This document shows positions 20,815-30,031 of a stretch of 64,000 bases of DNA, one piece after another. The notes beneath the pieces are model-generated. The model worked only from the letters and a program-made list of their open reading frames with translations, had not been told where the DNA came from and ran no database searches. The translations under genes were made by a program, and so were the position numbers. The stretch is taken from positions 5,688,501 to 5,752,500 of the forward strand of contig NZ_CP166850.1 of NCBI RefSeq assembly GCF_041346945.1, given 5' to 3'. The DNA is from Amycolatopsis sp. cg9. GTDB lineage: Bacteria; Actinomycetota; Actinomycetes; Mycobacteriales; Pseudonocardiaceae. How positions within the stretch are numbered: position 1 is the stretch's first letter; the number at the start of each line of letters is the position of its first letter.

Positions 20815-22764
20815 ATGATCCAGAACCTGCTGGTCGCCAACCGCGGCGAGATCGCCCGCCGCGTCTTCCGCAGTTGCCGCGACGCCGGGATCGGCACGGT
20901 GGCGGTGTTCTCCGACGCCGATGCCGACGCGCCCCATGCCCTGGAAGCCGACGCGGCCGTCCGGCTGCCCGGCAACGCGCCGAGCGAGACGTACCTGCGG
21001 GCCGAGCTGCTGGTCAAGGCCGCGGCCGACACCGGCGCCGACGCCGTCCACCCGGGTTACGGCTTCCTGTCCGAGAACGCCGCGTTCGCGCGCGCCGTGC
21101 TCGACGCGGGGCTGACCTGGGTCGGGCCGCCGCCGGCGGCCATCGAGACCATGGGCTCCAAAGTGGAGTCCAAGCGGCTGATGGCCGCCGCGGGGGTCCC
21201 GGTGCTGGCCGAACTGGACCCGGCGTCGGTCACCGAAGACGACCTTCCGCTGCTGGTCAAGGCCTCCGCCGGGGGTGGTGGCCGCGGGATGCGCGTGGTC
21301 CGCTCGCTCGACGAGCTGGCCGAGGCGGTGGAGGGCGCCAGTGCGGAGGCCGGGTCCGCGTTCGGTGACCCGACCGTCTTCTGCGAGCGGTACCTGGAGA
21401 CCGGGCGCCACATCGAGGTCCAGGTCCTGGCCGACACCCACGGCACGGTGTGGGCGGTGGGGGAGCGCGAGTGCTCGATCCAGCGCCGCCACCAGAAGGT
21501 CGTCGAAGAAGCGCCTTCGCCGTTCGTCGACGACGCCTTGCGCGCGGAGCTGTTCGACGCCGCGCGCAAGGCCGCCAAGGCGATCGACTACGTCGGCGCG
21601 GGCACGGTCGAGTTCCTCGCCGGGCCCGACGGCCGGTTCTACTTCCTCGAGATGAACACGCGGTTGCAGGTCGAGCACCCGGTGACCGAGAACGTCACCG
21701 GCCTCGACCTGGTCGCGCTGCAGCTGCGCGTCGCCGAGGGCGAGCACCTCCCGGCCGATCCGCCGCCCGCGGTGGGCCACTCCATCGAGGTCCGGCTCTA
21801 CGCCGAAGACCCGGCCGCGGGCTGGCAGCCGCAGAGCGGCACGCTGCACACGTTCGAAGTACCGGACGTCGACCGGCAGTTCACCCAGGGCGCCGGGCTC
21901 CGGCTCGACTCGGGGTTCGAGAGCGGTTCGGTGGTGGGCGTCCACTACGACCCGATGCTGGCCAAGGTGATCACCTGGGCGCCGACCCGCGCCGAGGCCG
22001 CCCGGCGGCTCGCGAAGGCCTTGGCGGCGGCGAAGGTCCACGGCGTCGTCACCAACCGCGACCTCCTGGTGAACATCCTGCGGCACGAAGCCTTCCTCGC
22101 CGGGGAGACCGACACGGCGTTCTTCGACCGCCACGGTCTCGACACCCTGGCCGCGCCGCTGGCCACGCCCGACACCGAGCGGCTGTCCGCGCTGGCCGCG
22201 GCGCTGGCGGACGCGGCGGGCAACCGCGCGTCGGCGACCACGCAGGGCAGGCTGCCGAGCGGCTGGCGCAACGTGCGCTCGGCCGGGCAGCGCAAGGTCT
22301 TCACCGTCGCCGGCCGCGAGCACGAGGTCGTCTACTCGCTCACCCGGGACGGCCTGCGGGCCGAGGGGTTCGAGGCGGACCTGGTCAGCGCCGCGCCGGG
22401 CCGGGTCGTGCTGGACGTCGCCGGGGTGCGGCGCACCTTCGACGTCGCCCGCCGCGACGGGGTGTCCTACGTGGACTCGGCGCTCGGGTCGGTGGCGCTC
22501 CGGGCCGAGCCGCGGTTCGCCGACCCGGATGCCGCGCTGGCCGCGGGGTCGCTGGTCGCGCCGATGCCGGGCACCGTCGTGCGGCTCGCCGTGCAGGCCG
22601 GGGATCCGGTCAAGGCCGGTGATCCGCTGCTGTGGCTCGAAGCGATGAAGATGGAACACCGGATCGCCGCCCCCGCCGACGGCGTGGTGGCGGAACTGCC
22701 GGTGACAGTGGGACAGCAGGTCGAAGTGGGCACGATCCTCGCGGTGGTGGGAGAAGCGGAATGA
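20815..22764 (+). CDS. Acyl-CoA carboxylase alpha subunit (biotin carboxylase-BCCP fusion)
   Basis: 649 residues. The biotin carboxylase half (1 to about 445) has the opening IQNLLVANRGEIARRVFRS, the ATP-grasp glycine loop KASAGGGGRGMRVV, and EMNTRLQVEHPVTE. A linker domain follows, and a biotinyl domain closes the protein, with the biotinylation motif EAMKMEH (lysine near 612). It carboxylates its own biotin for use by the beta subunit upstream. It is equivalent in position to AccA2/AtuF. The ribosome site is weak (GAGTGAG), which suggests coupling to the preceding gene. Confidence 0.95.
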   Translation: MIQNLLVANRGEIARRVFRSCRDAGIGTVAVFSDADADAPHALEADAAVRLPGNAPSETYLRAELLVKAAADTGADAVHPGYGFLSENAAFARAVLDAGLTWVGPPPAAIETMGSKVESKRLMAAAGVPVLAELDPASVTEDDLPLLVKASAGGGGRGMRVVRSLDELAEAVEGASAEAGSAFGDPTVFCERYLETGRHIEVQVLADTHGTVWAVGERECSIQRRHQKVVEEAPSPFVDDALRAELFDAARKAAKAIDYVGAGTVEFLAGPDGRFYFLEMNTRLQVEHPVTENVTGLDLVALQLRVAEGEHLPADPPPAVGHSIEVRLYAEDPAAGWQPQSGTLHTFEVPDVDRQFTQGAGLRLDSGFESGSVVGVHYDPMLAKVITWAPTRAEAARRLAKALAAAKVHGVVTNRDLLVNILRHEAFLAGETDTAFFDRHGLDTLAAPLATPDTERLSALAAALADAAGNRASATTQGRLPSGWRNVRSAGQRKVFTVAGREHEVVYSLTRDGLRAEGFEADLVSAAPGRVVLDVAGVRRTFDVARRDGVSYVDSALGSVALRAEPRFADPDAALAAGSLVAPMPGTVVRLAVQAGDPVKAGDPLLWLEAMKMEHRIAAPADGVVAELPVTVGQQVEVGTILAVVGEAE

Positions 22765-23927
22765 ACGCCATGAACTTCATCGAGCCGGAAGAGCGGATCG
22801 CGCTCCGCAAGGCCGTCGCCGAGCTCGGGGCCAAGTACGGGCACGAGTACTACGCGCGCAAGGCCCGCGCGGACGAGAAGACCCACGAGCTGTGGGACGA
22901 GGCCGGCCGGCTGGGCTACCTCGGCGTCAACATCCCCGAGGAGTACGGCGGCGGGGGCGCGGGCATCGCCGACCTCGCCGCGGTGCTCGAAGAGCTCGCC
23001 GCCGCGGGCTCGCCGCTGCTGCTCATGGTCGTCTCGCCGGCCATCTGCGGCACCGTGATCTCCCGCTTCGGCACCGAAGAGCAGAAGAAGCAGTGGCTGC
23101 CCGGCATCGCCGACGGCAGCAAGCGGATGGTCTTCGCGATCACCGAGCCGGACGCCGGGTCGAACTCGCACAAGATCACCACCACCGCCAAGCGCGACGG
23201 CGACGGCTGGGTCCTCAGCGGACGCAAGGTCTACATCTCCGGCGTCGACGAGGCCGACGCGGTGCTCGTCGTCGGCCGCACCGAGGACGCCAAGACCGGC
23301 AAGCTCAAGCCCGCGCTGTTCATCCTGCCGACCGGCACCGAGGGCTTCGAGTACACGAAGATCCCGATGGACATCGTCGCGCCGGAGAACCAGTTCTCGC
23401 TGTTCCTCGACGACGTCAGGCTCCCGGCCGAGGCGCTGGTCGGCGAGGAGGACGCGGCCATCGCGCAGCTGTTCGCCGGCCTCAACCCGGAACGCATCAT
23501 GGGCGCGTCGTTCTCCCTCGGCATCGCCCGGTACGCGCTGGCCAAGGCCGTCGGCTACGCGAACGAGCGGCAGGTCTGGGGCGCGCCGATCGGCACCCAC
23601 CAGGGGCTCGCGCACCCGCTGGCCGAGATCAAGATCGAGCTGGAGCTCGCGAAGCTGATGACGCAGAAGGCGGCGTCGCTCTACGACTCCGGCGACGACT
23701 TCGGCGCCGGCGAGTCGGCCAACATGGCCAAGTACGCCGCCGCCGAGGTCGCGATCCGCGCGACCGACCAGGCCGTGCAGACCCACGGCGGCAACGGCCT
23801 CGCCACCGAATACGGCCTCGGCACGCTGGTCACGGCGGTGCGGCTGGGCCGGATCGCGCCGGTCAGCCGCGAGATGGTGCTCAACTTCGTCGGCCAGCAC
23901 AGCCTCGGCCTGCCCAAGTCCTACTAG
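22761..23927 (+). CDS. Acyl-CoA dehydrogenase (FadE12-like)
   Basis: 388 residues. The fold is shown by NIPEEYGGGGAGIADLAAVLEE, FAITEPDAGSNSHKITTTA, WVLSGRKVYISGVDEADA and QTHGGNGLATEYGL. The C-terminal loop that usually holds the catalytic Glu reads RIAPVSREMVLNF, which is a feature of the FadE12 branch and makes the catalytic base uncertain. ATG at 22761 overlaps the carboxylase stop (ATGA). As the cluster's second dehydrogenase it probably acts at a different chain position or substrate length than the one at 18064. Confidence 0.92.
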   Translation: MNAMNFIEPEERIALRKAVAELGAKYGHEYYARKARADEKTHELWDEAGRLGYLGVNIPEEYGGGGAGIADLAAVLEELAAAGSPLLLMVVSPAICGTVISRFGTEEQKKQWLPGIADGSKRMVFAITEPDAGSNSHKITTTAKRDGDGWVLSGRKVYISGVDEADAVLVVGRTEDAKTGKLKPALFILPTGTEGFEYTKIPMDIVAPENQFSLFLDDVRLPAEALVGEEDAAIAQLFAGLNPERIMGASFSLGIARYALAKAVGYANERQVWGAPIGTHQGLAHPLAEIKIELELAKLMTQKAASLYDSGDDFGAGESANMAKYAAAEVAIRATDQAVQTHGGNGLATEYGLGTLVTAVRLGRIAPVSREMVLNFVGQHSLGLPKSY

Positions 23928-23937
23928 GAGGGTCGAC

Positions 23938-24771
23938 ATGTCCACTCTGGACGGCAAGACCGTCATCATGTCCGGCGGCAGCCGGGGCATCGGCGAGGCG
24001 ATCGCGCTCCGGGCGGCGAAGGACGGCGCGAACATCGCCCTGCTGGCGAAGACCGCCGAGCCGCACCCGAAGCTGCCCGGCACGATCTACACCGCCGCGG
24101 AGGCCATCGAGAAGGCCGGCGGGCACGCGCTGCCGATCCTCGGCGACGTCCGCGACGACGACGGTGTCGCGGCCGCGGTGGCGAAGACCGTCGAGCAGTT
24201 CGGCGGCATCGACATCGTCGTGAACAACGCGAGCGCCATCGACCTGACGCCGACCGAGCAGGTCAGCATGAAGCGCTACGACCTGATGCAGGACATCAAC
24301 GCGCGCGGCACGTTCCTGCTGTCCAAACTGGCCATCCCGCACCTGCGGGCGTCGGCGAACGCGCACATCCTGACGCTGTCGCCGCCGATCAGCCTCGACG
24401 AGAAGTGGTTCACCGCCGGGCACCTCGCGTACAGCATCGCGAAGTACTCGATGAGCCTGGTGACCGTCGGGCTCGCCGCGGAACTGAGGAAGGACGGCGT
24501 CGCGGTCAACTCGCTGTGGCCGCGCACGACGATCGACACCGCGGCGATCCGCAACGTCGTCGGCGCCGAGCTGGCCGACCGCAGCCGCACGCCGGAGATC
24601 ATGGCCGACGCCGCGTACGCGATCCTCACCAAGCCGAGTGGCGCGGCGACCGGGAACTTCTTCCTGGACGACGAAGTGCTGCGCGGCGAGGGGATCACGG
24701 ACTTCTCGCGGTACCGCATCGGCGGCTCGGAGGAAGACCTGCAGCTGGACTTCTGGGTGGACCCGGCTTGA
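23938..24771 (+). CDS. Short-chain dehydrogenase (AtuB/AtuG/HSDL2-like)
   Basis: 277 residues with a Rossmann start SGGSRGIGEAIALRAAKDGA and the NNAS motif (VVNNASAIDLTP). The catalytic Y-x3-K is YSIAKY in AGHLAYSIAKYSMSL. Related proteins (AtuB, AtuG, HSDL2) are NAD(P)H-dependent oxidoreductases of terpenoid or fatty acyl alcohols/aldehydes. GGAGGG lies six bases before the ATG. Eleven bases separate it from the dehydrogenase upstream and its stop overlaps the TetR start (TTGA). Its place in the cluster fits oxidation of an alcohol precursor before CoA activation. Confidence 0.9.
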   Translation: MSTLDGKTVIMSGGSRGIGEAIALRAAKDGANIALLAKTAEPHPKLPGTIYTAAEAIEKAGGHALPILGDVRDDDGVAAAVAKTVEQFGGIDIVVNNASAIDLTPTEQVSMKRYDLMQDINARGTFLLSKLAIPHLRASANAHILTLSPPISLDEKWFTAGHLAYSIAKYSMSLVTVGLAAELRKDGVAVNSLWPRTTIDTAAIRNVVGAELADRSRTPEIMADAAYAILTKPSGAATGNFFLDDEVLRGEGITDFSRYRIGGSEEDLQLDFWVDPA

Positions 24772-25379
24772 CCGGCGTCCGCGAACCCCAGCAGGAACGC
24801 AGCCGCACCACGCGGCGGCGGCTGATCGAGGCCGCGCTCGACAGCTTCGGCGAGCGCGGCTGGCACGGCGTCACGGTGGCCGGGATCGCCGAGCGGGCCG
24901 GCGTGTCCCGCGGCGCCGCCCAGCACCACTTCCCGGCCCGCGAGGACCTCGTGGTGGCGGCGGTCGACCTGCTCGGCCAGTCGCAGATCGACGAGCTGCG
25001 GGCCCAGGCCGCAGACCTGCCGACGGGCGCGTCCCGGATCGAGCGCGTCGTGGAGATGGTGCTGAACCTCTACACCGGGCCGCTGTTCCGCGCGGCCCTG
25101 CAGCTCTGGTCGGTCGCGGCGACCGACGACGCCCTGCGGGACGTGCTGGTCCCGCTGGAGGCGAGGGTCGGCCGGGAGGCGCACCGGGTCACGGTGGAAC
25201 TCCTGGGCGTCGACGAGTCCCGGCCGGGCGTGCGCGAACTGGTCCAGGCCACCCTGGACCTCGGCCGCGGCCTGGGCCTGGCGAACCTGCTGACCGACGA
25301 CACCCGGCGGCGCAAGCAGATCGTGCGGGAGTGGGCGCGGGCGCTGGAACTGCGGCTCGCGGTCACCGGAAGCGCCTGA
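24768..25379 (+). CDS. TetR/AcrR family transcriptional regulator
   Basis: 203 residues. The N-terminal helix-turn-helix is plain (RLIEAALDSFGERGWHGVT, then IAERAGVSRGAAQHHFPAREDL); the remainder is an all-helical ligand-binding domain. The TTG start at 24768 overlaps the SDR stop by four bases, making the regulator the last gene of the acyl-CoA catabolic operon. I infer that it represses that operon through the palindrome at 15523-15540, with an acyl-CoA intermediate as inducer. Its 3' end overlaps the convergent PNP-NB-ARC gene by 17 bases. Confidence 0.9.
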   Translation: MTGVREPQQERSRTTRRRLIEAALDSFGERGWHGVTVAGIAERAGVSRGAAQHHFPAREDLVVAAVDLLGQSQIDELRAQAADLPTGASRIERVVEMVLNLYTGPLFRAALQLWSVAATDDALRDVLVPLEARVGREAHRVTVELLGVDESRPGVRELVQATLDLGRGLGLANLLTDDTRRRKQIVREWARALELRLAVTGSA

Positions 25380-28300
25380 GGTCTTCGCGGGCACCCGTGG
25401 TTTCGAGGTGCTCGGGTCCGAGGACGCGGTCCAGGTCCGGCAGCAGGAGTTCGAGCGCCGCCACGGCGCCCGTCCGGTCCCCGGTTTCGCCGCGCAGGGT
25501 GGCGAGGGTGTGGCGAGCCGTCAGCGTGGTGGGGTGCTCCGGCCCGAGAACGCGGTCCAGTTCCGGTACGAGGTCCGCCGAGGACGCCAGCGCTCCCGCC
25601 GGATCCCCGGCCCAGCTCCGGAAGCGCGCCAGGTTGTGGCGGGCGGTCAGCGCGTACGGGCTCCCGGGCCCGAACACACGGCCCAGGTCCGGCAGCATCC
25701 CCTCGACGACCGCCACCGCGCCCGCCGGGTCGCCGGCCTTCGCCCGCAGTGCCGCGAGGTGGTGCCGAGCGGTGAAGGTGTCGGGGTGATCGGGGCCCAG
25801 CACGCGCAGCTGGTCCCGGAGCACCGCTTCGGCCGCCGCCGCGGCCGCTGCCGGATCCCCGCTGATCCCCCGGAACCAGGCGAGCTTCAAACGGGTGCTC
25901 AACGTGACCGGGTGCTCGGGGCCGAGCACCCGCCGCAGGTCCTCCGACAGGGGTTCGAGGTCGGCGAGGCCGGCGGGGTCGCCGGAGCCGGCGCGCAGCT
26001 CGGCGAGCGCCCCGCGGGTGATCAGGGTCGTGGGGTGCTCGGGCCCGAGCACCGGCAGCAGGTCCGGCAGCAGGTTTTCGTAGGCCGCCACCGCTGCGGC
26101 GACGTCCCCCGCCTCGCCCCGCAAGCTGGCCAGCGTGCCGCGAGCGGTCAGGGTGTCGGGGTGGTGCGGCCCGAGCGCGGCCTGGCGCTCCCGGACGGAA
26201 CGCTCCAGCATCGCGATGGCCCCGGCCGAGTCACCGGTGCCGTCCCGCATGACGGCCAGGTTGAGCCGGGTGGCCGAAGTGGCCTGGTGTTCGGGACCGA
26301 GCACCCGCTCCAGTTCCGGGAGCAGGGTTTCGTAGACCGCCGCCGCCCCGGCGAAGTTCCCCGATTGGCCCAGGTACCGGGCCAGGGTGCTGCGGGCGGT
26401 CAAGGTGAGCTGGTGCGGCCGCCCCGGCGTCGCGTCGAGGTCGGCCAGCAGGGCGCTCAGCGCGGCCACCGCCGCCCGCGGATCGCCCGCGGTGCCCACG
26501 GAATCCGCCAGGTCGTGCCGGGCGATCAAGGTGTCGAGGTGGGCCGCGCCGAGCCGGTCCGCGGCGGTGCGGGACAACTGCCGGAAGTACGCGACCGCCG
26601 CCCCGGCCTGCCCGCTCTCGCGGAGACTCCGGCCCGCTTGGACCAGCACCACGTGGTACCCCCGGCGCCAGAGCTGCTCGACGTCACCGGTGGCCTGCAG
26701 CGCGAAAGTGCCGCGCCGCAACGCCTGCGCCAGCGTCCGGTCCGACTCGATCTCCGGCCACGCCTGCGCCAGCGCGTCCGCGGCGGCCCGCGTGATCCGG
26801 GAAAGGTGCTTCGGGCGCAGGTCGTCCCGGGCCGCGCGCTGGACGAGCGCGTGGACGCGGACCGTCTGCGGGTCGAGGGTGACGAGGTTCAGCCGGTGCA
26901 GGCAGCCCAGCGCGTCGCGGGCGTCGTCCGGGGTCACCCGCCGCCGGGCGGCTTTGCGCAGGAAGTCCAGGACGGCCGGTGCGGTGAGCACGGTGTACGG
27001 GATGCCGTGGGGATCGAGGACGCTCGCGAACCGCAGCAGCGGGCCGGCCAGCCGGGCGGGTTCGAGACGGTCTGCGTGGGCGATCGACAGGGACCAGGTC
27101 GCCGTCACCGTCGCCTGGTGGTCGTCGGGGAGGCTGCGCCGCTCGGGCAGGACCGCGGCCAGCTTGCGCTCCCGGAACCGCAGCCGGTACGCCGAGCAGG
27201 GGAGGTCGCGGTCGAGGACGTACGCCGTGGCCTGGGCCAGCGCCAGGGGCAGGTGCCCGAGGTCGTCCGCCAGCCCGGCGACGTCGTCGGCCAGGTGCGG
27301 CCGGCCGGCGAGCTTGCGGTTCAGGTACGCGCGGGACTCCGCGAGGGTGAACTGGCCGACGTCGACGATCCGCCGCCGGTCGCCGGCGAACGCGGCGTCG
27401 CGCCGCCGGGTGGTGAGCACGACCCGCCCGGCTTCGGCCGGCGGTGGCCAGAGTCCGTGCAGGTCAGCGGGGTGCTGCACGTCGTCGAGCACCAGCAGCC
27501 AGCGCTTCGGGGTCGTGGCCAGCCAGTCCAGGAGGCGGCGCGCGCCCTGCGCGGGGTCCGGGTCCTCGATGCCGGTGAGCGTCTTCGCCAGCTGTGCGTA
27601 GGCCGTCAGGAGCGCGTCACGGGACTCCGCCGTGATCCAGGCCAGCAGGTCGACTTCGCGGGCGGCCCACGCGCGTTCCGCCAGGTCCGCGGCCAGCTGC
27701 GTCTTGCCGACGCCGCCCAGCCCGGACAGCACCGTGGTGCCGGCGAACGTGACTTCGCGGTCCTGGAAGCCGTCCGCGCGGACGGGGACCACGCCGGACC
27801 GGTGCGGCCAGCTCAGGCCCGTCGTGACCCCGCCCGGCCGGGCCGGGATTTCGACGGCGACGGCCAGCGCGAACGCGGCGGCGTGCGCGGCCGCGGCGGC
27901 GTGCGCGCCCCCGTCGCCGATGCCCCGGACGGTCAGCACCGGCAAGCCGTGGTTGAGGTGGCCGGCCTTGGCGACGCCCGCGCTTTCCAGCTCGATCGCG
28001 GCGGCGTCGTCGTAGGTGGTGCGCAGCTGTTCGGCCAGCGGTGCGGTGCGGGAGCCGAGCACGACTTCCCCGGCGGCGATCGGCCGGAAGTGCACCGACG
28101 GCCGCGGTGCGGGGGAGTCCGGGAGCCAGCTCTCCTCCCGGGCGACGTGCCGGGCGAGCTGGTCGAGGTGGTGCGGGATCTCCCAGGCCTGCGGCCGGGT
28201 CCGGAAGCCGTCGTCGTCGGCCTTGCCGCCGTGGTAGCCGTAGACCTTGGTCGCCACGACGACGTCCCCGGGGGCGAGGTCGTCGTGGAGCGCCCCCGCG

Positions 28301-28542
28301 ATGCCGGCGAACACCAGCGCGCTGGGCGCGAAGGTGGCGATGGCGCGTTCGGTGAGGACGGCGGCGCCCTGGTTGCCCTGGCCGGTGAGCGCGAGGACGA
28401 TCGTGGCTCCGCCGGTGATCGGTTCGCCCACTTCGAACCGCGTGCCCGAGGGGTGCGTCGTCACCCGGCGGCCGGTCAGCAACGCCCGCACCGCCGCGTA
28501 TTCCACCTCCAGCGCGGTCAGCACCACGACGGTGGTGGTCAC
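25363..28542 (-). CDS. PNP-NB-ARC-TPR protein (NLR-like STAND ATPase)
   Basis: 1059 residues in three parts. Residues 1-233 are a nucleoside phosphorylase/MTAN domain (VVVLTALEVEYAAV, GIAGALHDDLAPGDVVV, IELESAG with E184/E186, and the putative catalytic D210 in RGIGD). Residues about 255-560 are an NB-ARC ATPase: Walker A GLGGVGKT (274-281), Walker B WLLVLDDV (348-355), VVLTTRR sensor and HLPLAL. The rest is about ten tetratricopeptide units of ~42 residues with the recurring LGPEHPTTLTARxxLA. This is the effector-switch-sensor plan of NLR proteins. The GTG overlaps the stop of the PNP gene upstream (GTGA). The PNP loop after D210 is 11 residues shorter than in the neighbour. Confidence 0.93.
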   Translation of the reverse strand: MTTTVVVLTALEVEYAAVRALLTGRRVTTHPSGTRFEVGEPITGGATIVLALTGQGNQGAAVLTERAIATFAPSALVFAGIAGALHDDLAPGDVVVATKVYGYHGGKADDDGFRTRPQAWEIPHHLDQLARHVAREESWLPDSPAPRPSVHFRPIAAGEVVLGSRTAPLAEQLRTTYDDAAAIELESAGVAKAGHLNHGLPVLTVRGIGDGGAHAAAAAHAAAFALAVAVEIPARPGGVTTGLSWPHRSGVVPVRADGFQDREVTFAGTTVLSGLGGVGKTQLAADLAERAWAAREVDLLAWITAESRDALLTAYAQLAKTLTGIEDPDPAQGARRLLDWLATTPKRWLLVLDDVQHPADLHGLWPPPAEAGRVVLTTRRRDAAFAGDRRRIVDVGQFTLAESRAYLNRKLAGRPHLADDVAGLADDLGHLPLALAQATAYVLDRDLPCSAYRLRFRERKLAAVLPERRSLPDDHQATVTATWSLSIAHADRLEPARLAGPLLRFASVLDPHGIPYTVLTAPAVLDFLRKAARRRVTPDDARDALGCLHRLNLVTLDPQTVRVHALVQRAARDDLRPKHLSRITRAAADALAQAWPEIESDRTLAQALRRGTFALQATGDVEQLWRRGYHVVLVQAGRSLRESGQAGAAVAYFRQLSRTAADRLGAAHLDTLIARHDLADSVGTAGDPRAAVAALSALLADLDATPGRPHQLTLTARSTLARYLGQSGNFAGAAAVYETLLPELERVLGPEHQATSATRLNLAVMRDGTGDSAGAIAMLERSVRERQAALGPHHPDTLTARGTLASLRGEAGDVAAAVAAYENLLPDLLPVLGPEHPTTLITRGALAELRAGSGDPAGLADLEPLSEDLRRVLGPEHPVTLSTRLKLAWFRGISGDPAAAAAAAEAVLRDQLRVLGPDHPDTFTARHHLAALRAKAGDPAGAVAVVEGMLPDLGRVFGPGSPYALTARHNLARFRSWAGDPAGALASSADLVPELDRVLGPEHPTTLTARHTLATLRGETGDRTGAVAALELLLPDLDRVLGPEHLETTGAREDLRRFR

Positions 28543-29279
28543 GGGAGTTCGGCCGCGAGGGCGAAGGCGAAGGCCGCCGCGTTCGCCGCCGCGACGGGCT
28601 GCCAGCCGGCCTGGTCGGCGGCGTGCTTGTGGCCGTCGGCCTTGTCGCTGATGCCGCGGATCGCGACCACCGGCAGGCCGCGGTTGAGGTGGCCGGCCTT
28701 GGCGACGCCGGCGCTTTCCATCTCGATCGCGGCGGCGTCGTCGTAGGTGGCGCGCAGCTGTTCGGCCAGCGGGGTGGTGCGCGAGTTGAGCACGACCTCC
28801 CCGGCGGCGATCGGCCGGAAGTGCACCGGCGGCCGGCGCCCGGCCGGGAACCAGTCCTCTTCGCGCGCGACGTGCCGGGCGATCTGGTCGAGCTCGTACG
28901 GGATTTCCCACGCCTGCGGCCGGGCGCGGAACCCGCCGTCCTCGTCCTTGCCGCCGTGGTAGCCGTAGACCTTGGTCCCCACGACGACGTCGCCGGGCTC
29001 GAGGTCGTCGTGCAGGGCCCCGGCGACGCCGACGAACAGCAGCGCCCGCGGCGCGAACGAGGTGATCGCGCGCTCGGCGAGGATGGCGGACGCCTGGTTG
29101 CCCTGCCCGGTCAGCGCGACGACGGCCGAGCCCCGGCCGCGCGGCGGCCGGCCCACTTCGAAGCGGGTGCCCGACGGGTGGGTCTCCACCCGGCGCTCGG
29201 CCAGCAGCGCCCGGACGGCCGCGTACTCCACCTCCAGCGCGGTCAGCACCACGATCGTGGGTTCGGGAACGCTGTTCAC
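28539..29279 (-). CDS. MTA/SAH nucleosidase-like phosphorylase (stand-alone PNP domain)
   Basis: 246 residues, a complete PNP_UDP_1 domain that would cleave the N-glycosidic bond of a purine nucleoside or related nucleotide. Motifs align with E. coli MTAN: ALEVEYAAV near the N-terminus, IEMESAG (E186, M187, E188) for ribose contacts and RGISDKAD with catalytic D212. It is closely similar along its length to the first domain of the next gene, a tandem duplication, but keeps the full loop after SDKAD. The GTG at 29279 overlaps the Nudix stop (GTGA) and its own stop overlaps the next start (GTGA). The substrate is unknown: MTA, SAH, adenosine or ATP are options. Confidence 0.92.
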   Translation of the reverse strand: MNSVPEPTIVVLTALEVEYAAVRALLAERRVETHPSGTRFEVGRPPRGRGSAVVALTGQGNQASAILAERAITSFAPRALLFVGVAGALHDDLEPGDVVVGTKVYGYHGGKDEDGGFRARPQAWEIPYELDQIARHVAREEDWFPAGRRPPVHFRPIAAGEVVLNSRTTPLAEQLRATYDDAAAIEMESAGVAKAGHLNRGLPVVAIRGISDKADGHKHAADQAGWQPVAAANAAAFAFALAAELP

Positions 29280-30013
29280 GCGGTCTCGCTTTCTGCGTCG
29301 TCCAGGTTGTGCCCGCGCAGGATCGGCGGGTGCAGGACCGTCGCCGGGCCACGCCGGTAGAGCGCGGCGGGCCGGCCGCCGTCCCGGGTCGTGCGGTCGC
29401 CGGTGGGCACGAGGAACCCGGCCACCCCGGTGATCTTGCGGTGGAAGTTGCGGTGGTCGAGGCGGTGTCCCCAGACGATCTCGTAGACGCGCCGCAGCTC
29501 GCTGATCGTGAACTCGGCCGCGCAGAACGCCGCGGCCAGCGTCGTGTACTCGAGTTTGCCGCGCGCCCGCTCGACCGCGTCGGCGATGATCAGCCGGTGG
29601 TCGAAGGCGACCGGAGCGCCCGCGCGTTCGACGTCGGCGACCGGTTCCCAGCGCGCGGCGCGCGCGTCCCCGCCCGCCGACGGGATGGGCAGGTCCGGCA
29701 CCAGCGCCAGGTAGCACACGGTCACCACCCTCCCCCGAGGATCACGGTCCGGCCCGCCGTAGGTCCGCAACTGTTCCAGATGCAGCCGTTCGGACGCCAG
29801 GCCGGTCTCCTCGGCCAGCTCGCGGGCCGCGGCGACGTCGATGTCCTCGTCCTCGGTGGCGATGAACCCGCCGGGGAGCGCCAGCTGCCCGCGGTAGGGC
29901 TCCTCGGCCCGCTCGACGAGCAGGATGTTCAGCCGCTCTTCGCGGACGGTGAGGATCGCGAGGTCGACGGCGACCGCGACCTTCGGGATCTGCCATGTCG
30001 TCTCCTGGGGCAC
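29276..30013 (-). CDS. Nudix hydrolase with NrtR-like winged-helix domain
   Basis: 245 residues. The N-terminal Nudix domain has GGF at 48-50 and an intact RELAEETGL at 64-72 (one extra residue in the loop compared with the classic box). The C-terminal ~80 residues (FTISELRRVYEIVWGHRLDHRNFHRKI) match the winged helix of NrtR-type regulators, which bind DNA and sense ADP-ribose or related compounds. In many NrtR repressors the Nudix catalytic residues are lost; here they are kept, so the protein could both hydrolyse and regulate. GTG start; no strong ribosome site. It heads the trio and faces repeats that look like its operator. Confidence 0.88.
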   Translation of the reverse strand: MPQETTWQIPKVAVAVDLAILTVREERLNILLVERAEEPYRGQLALPGGFIATEDEDIDVAAARELAEETGLASERLHLEQLRTYGGPDRDPRGRVVTVCYLALVPDLPIPSAGGDARAARWEPVADVERAGAPVAFDHRLIIADAVERARGKLEYTTLAAAFCAAEFTISELRRVYEIVWGHRLDHRNFHRKITGVAGFLVPTGDRTTRDGGRPAALYRRGPATVLHPPILRGHNLDDAESETA

Positions 30014-30031
30014 GGCACCAGCCTAGCTTCA

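Noticed and set aside
25500..26500. Repeated 126-base period suggestive of a DNA repeat or CRISPR-like array
   Set aside because: The period equals 42 codons and follows the TPR units of the NLR-like protein; it is protein repeat, with diverged DNA.
25408..28746. 1112-residue plus-strand frame opposite the PNP-NB-ARC-TPR gene
   Set aside because: Low-complexity Arg/Gly/Val composition and no motifs; it is a shadow of the TPR-coding strand, including its repeat period.
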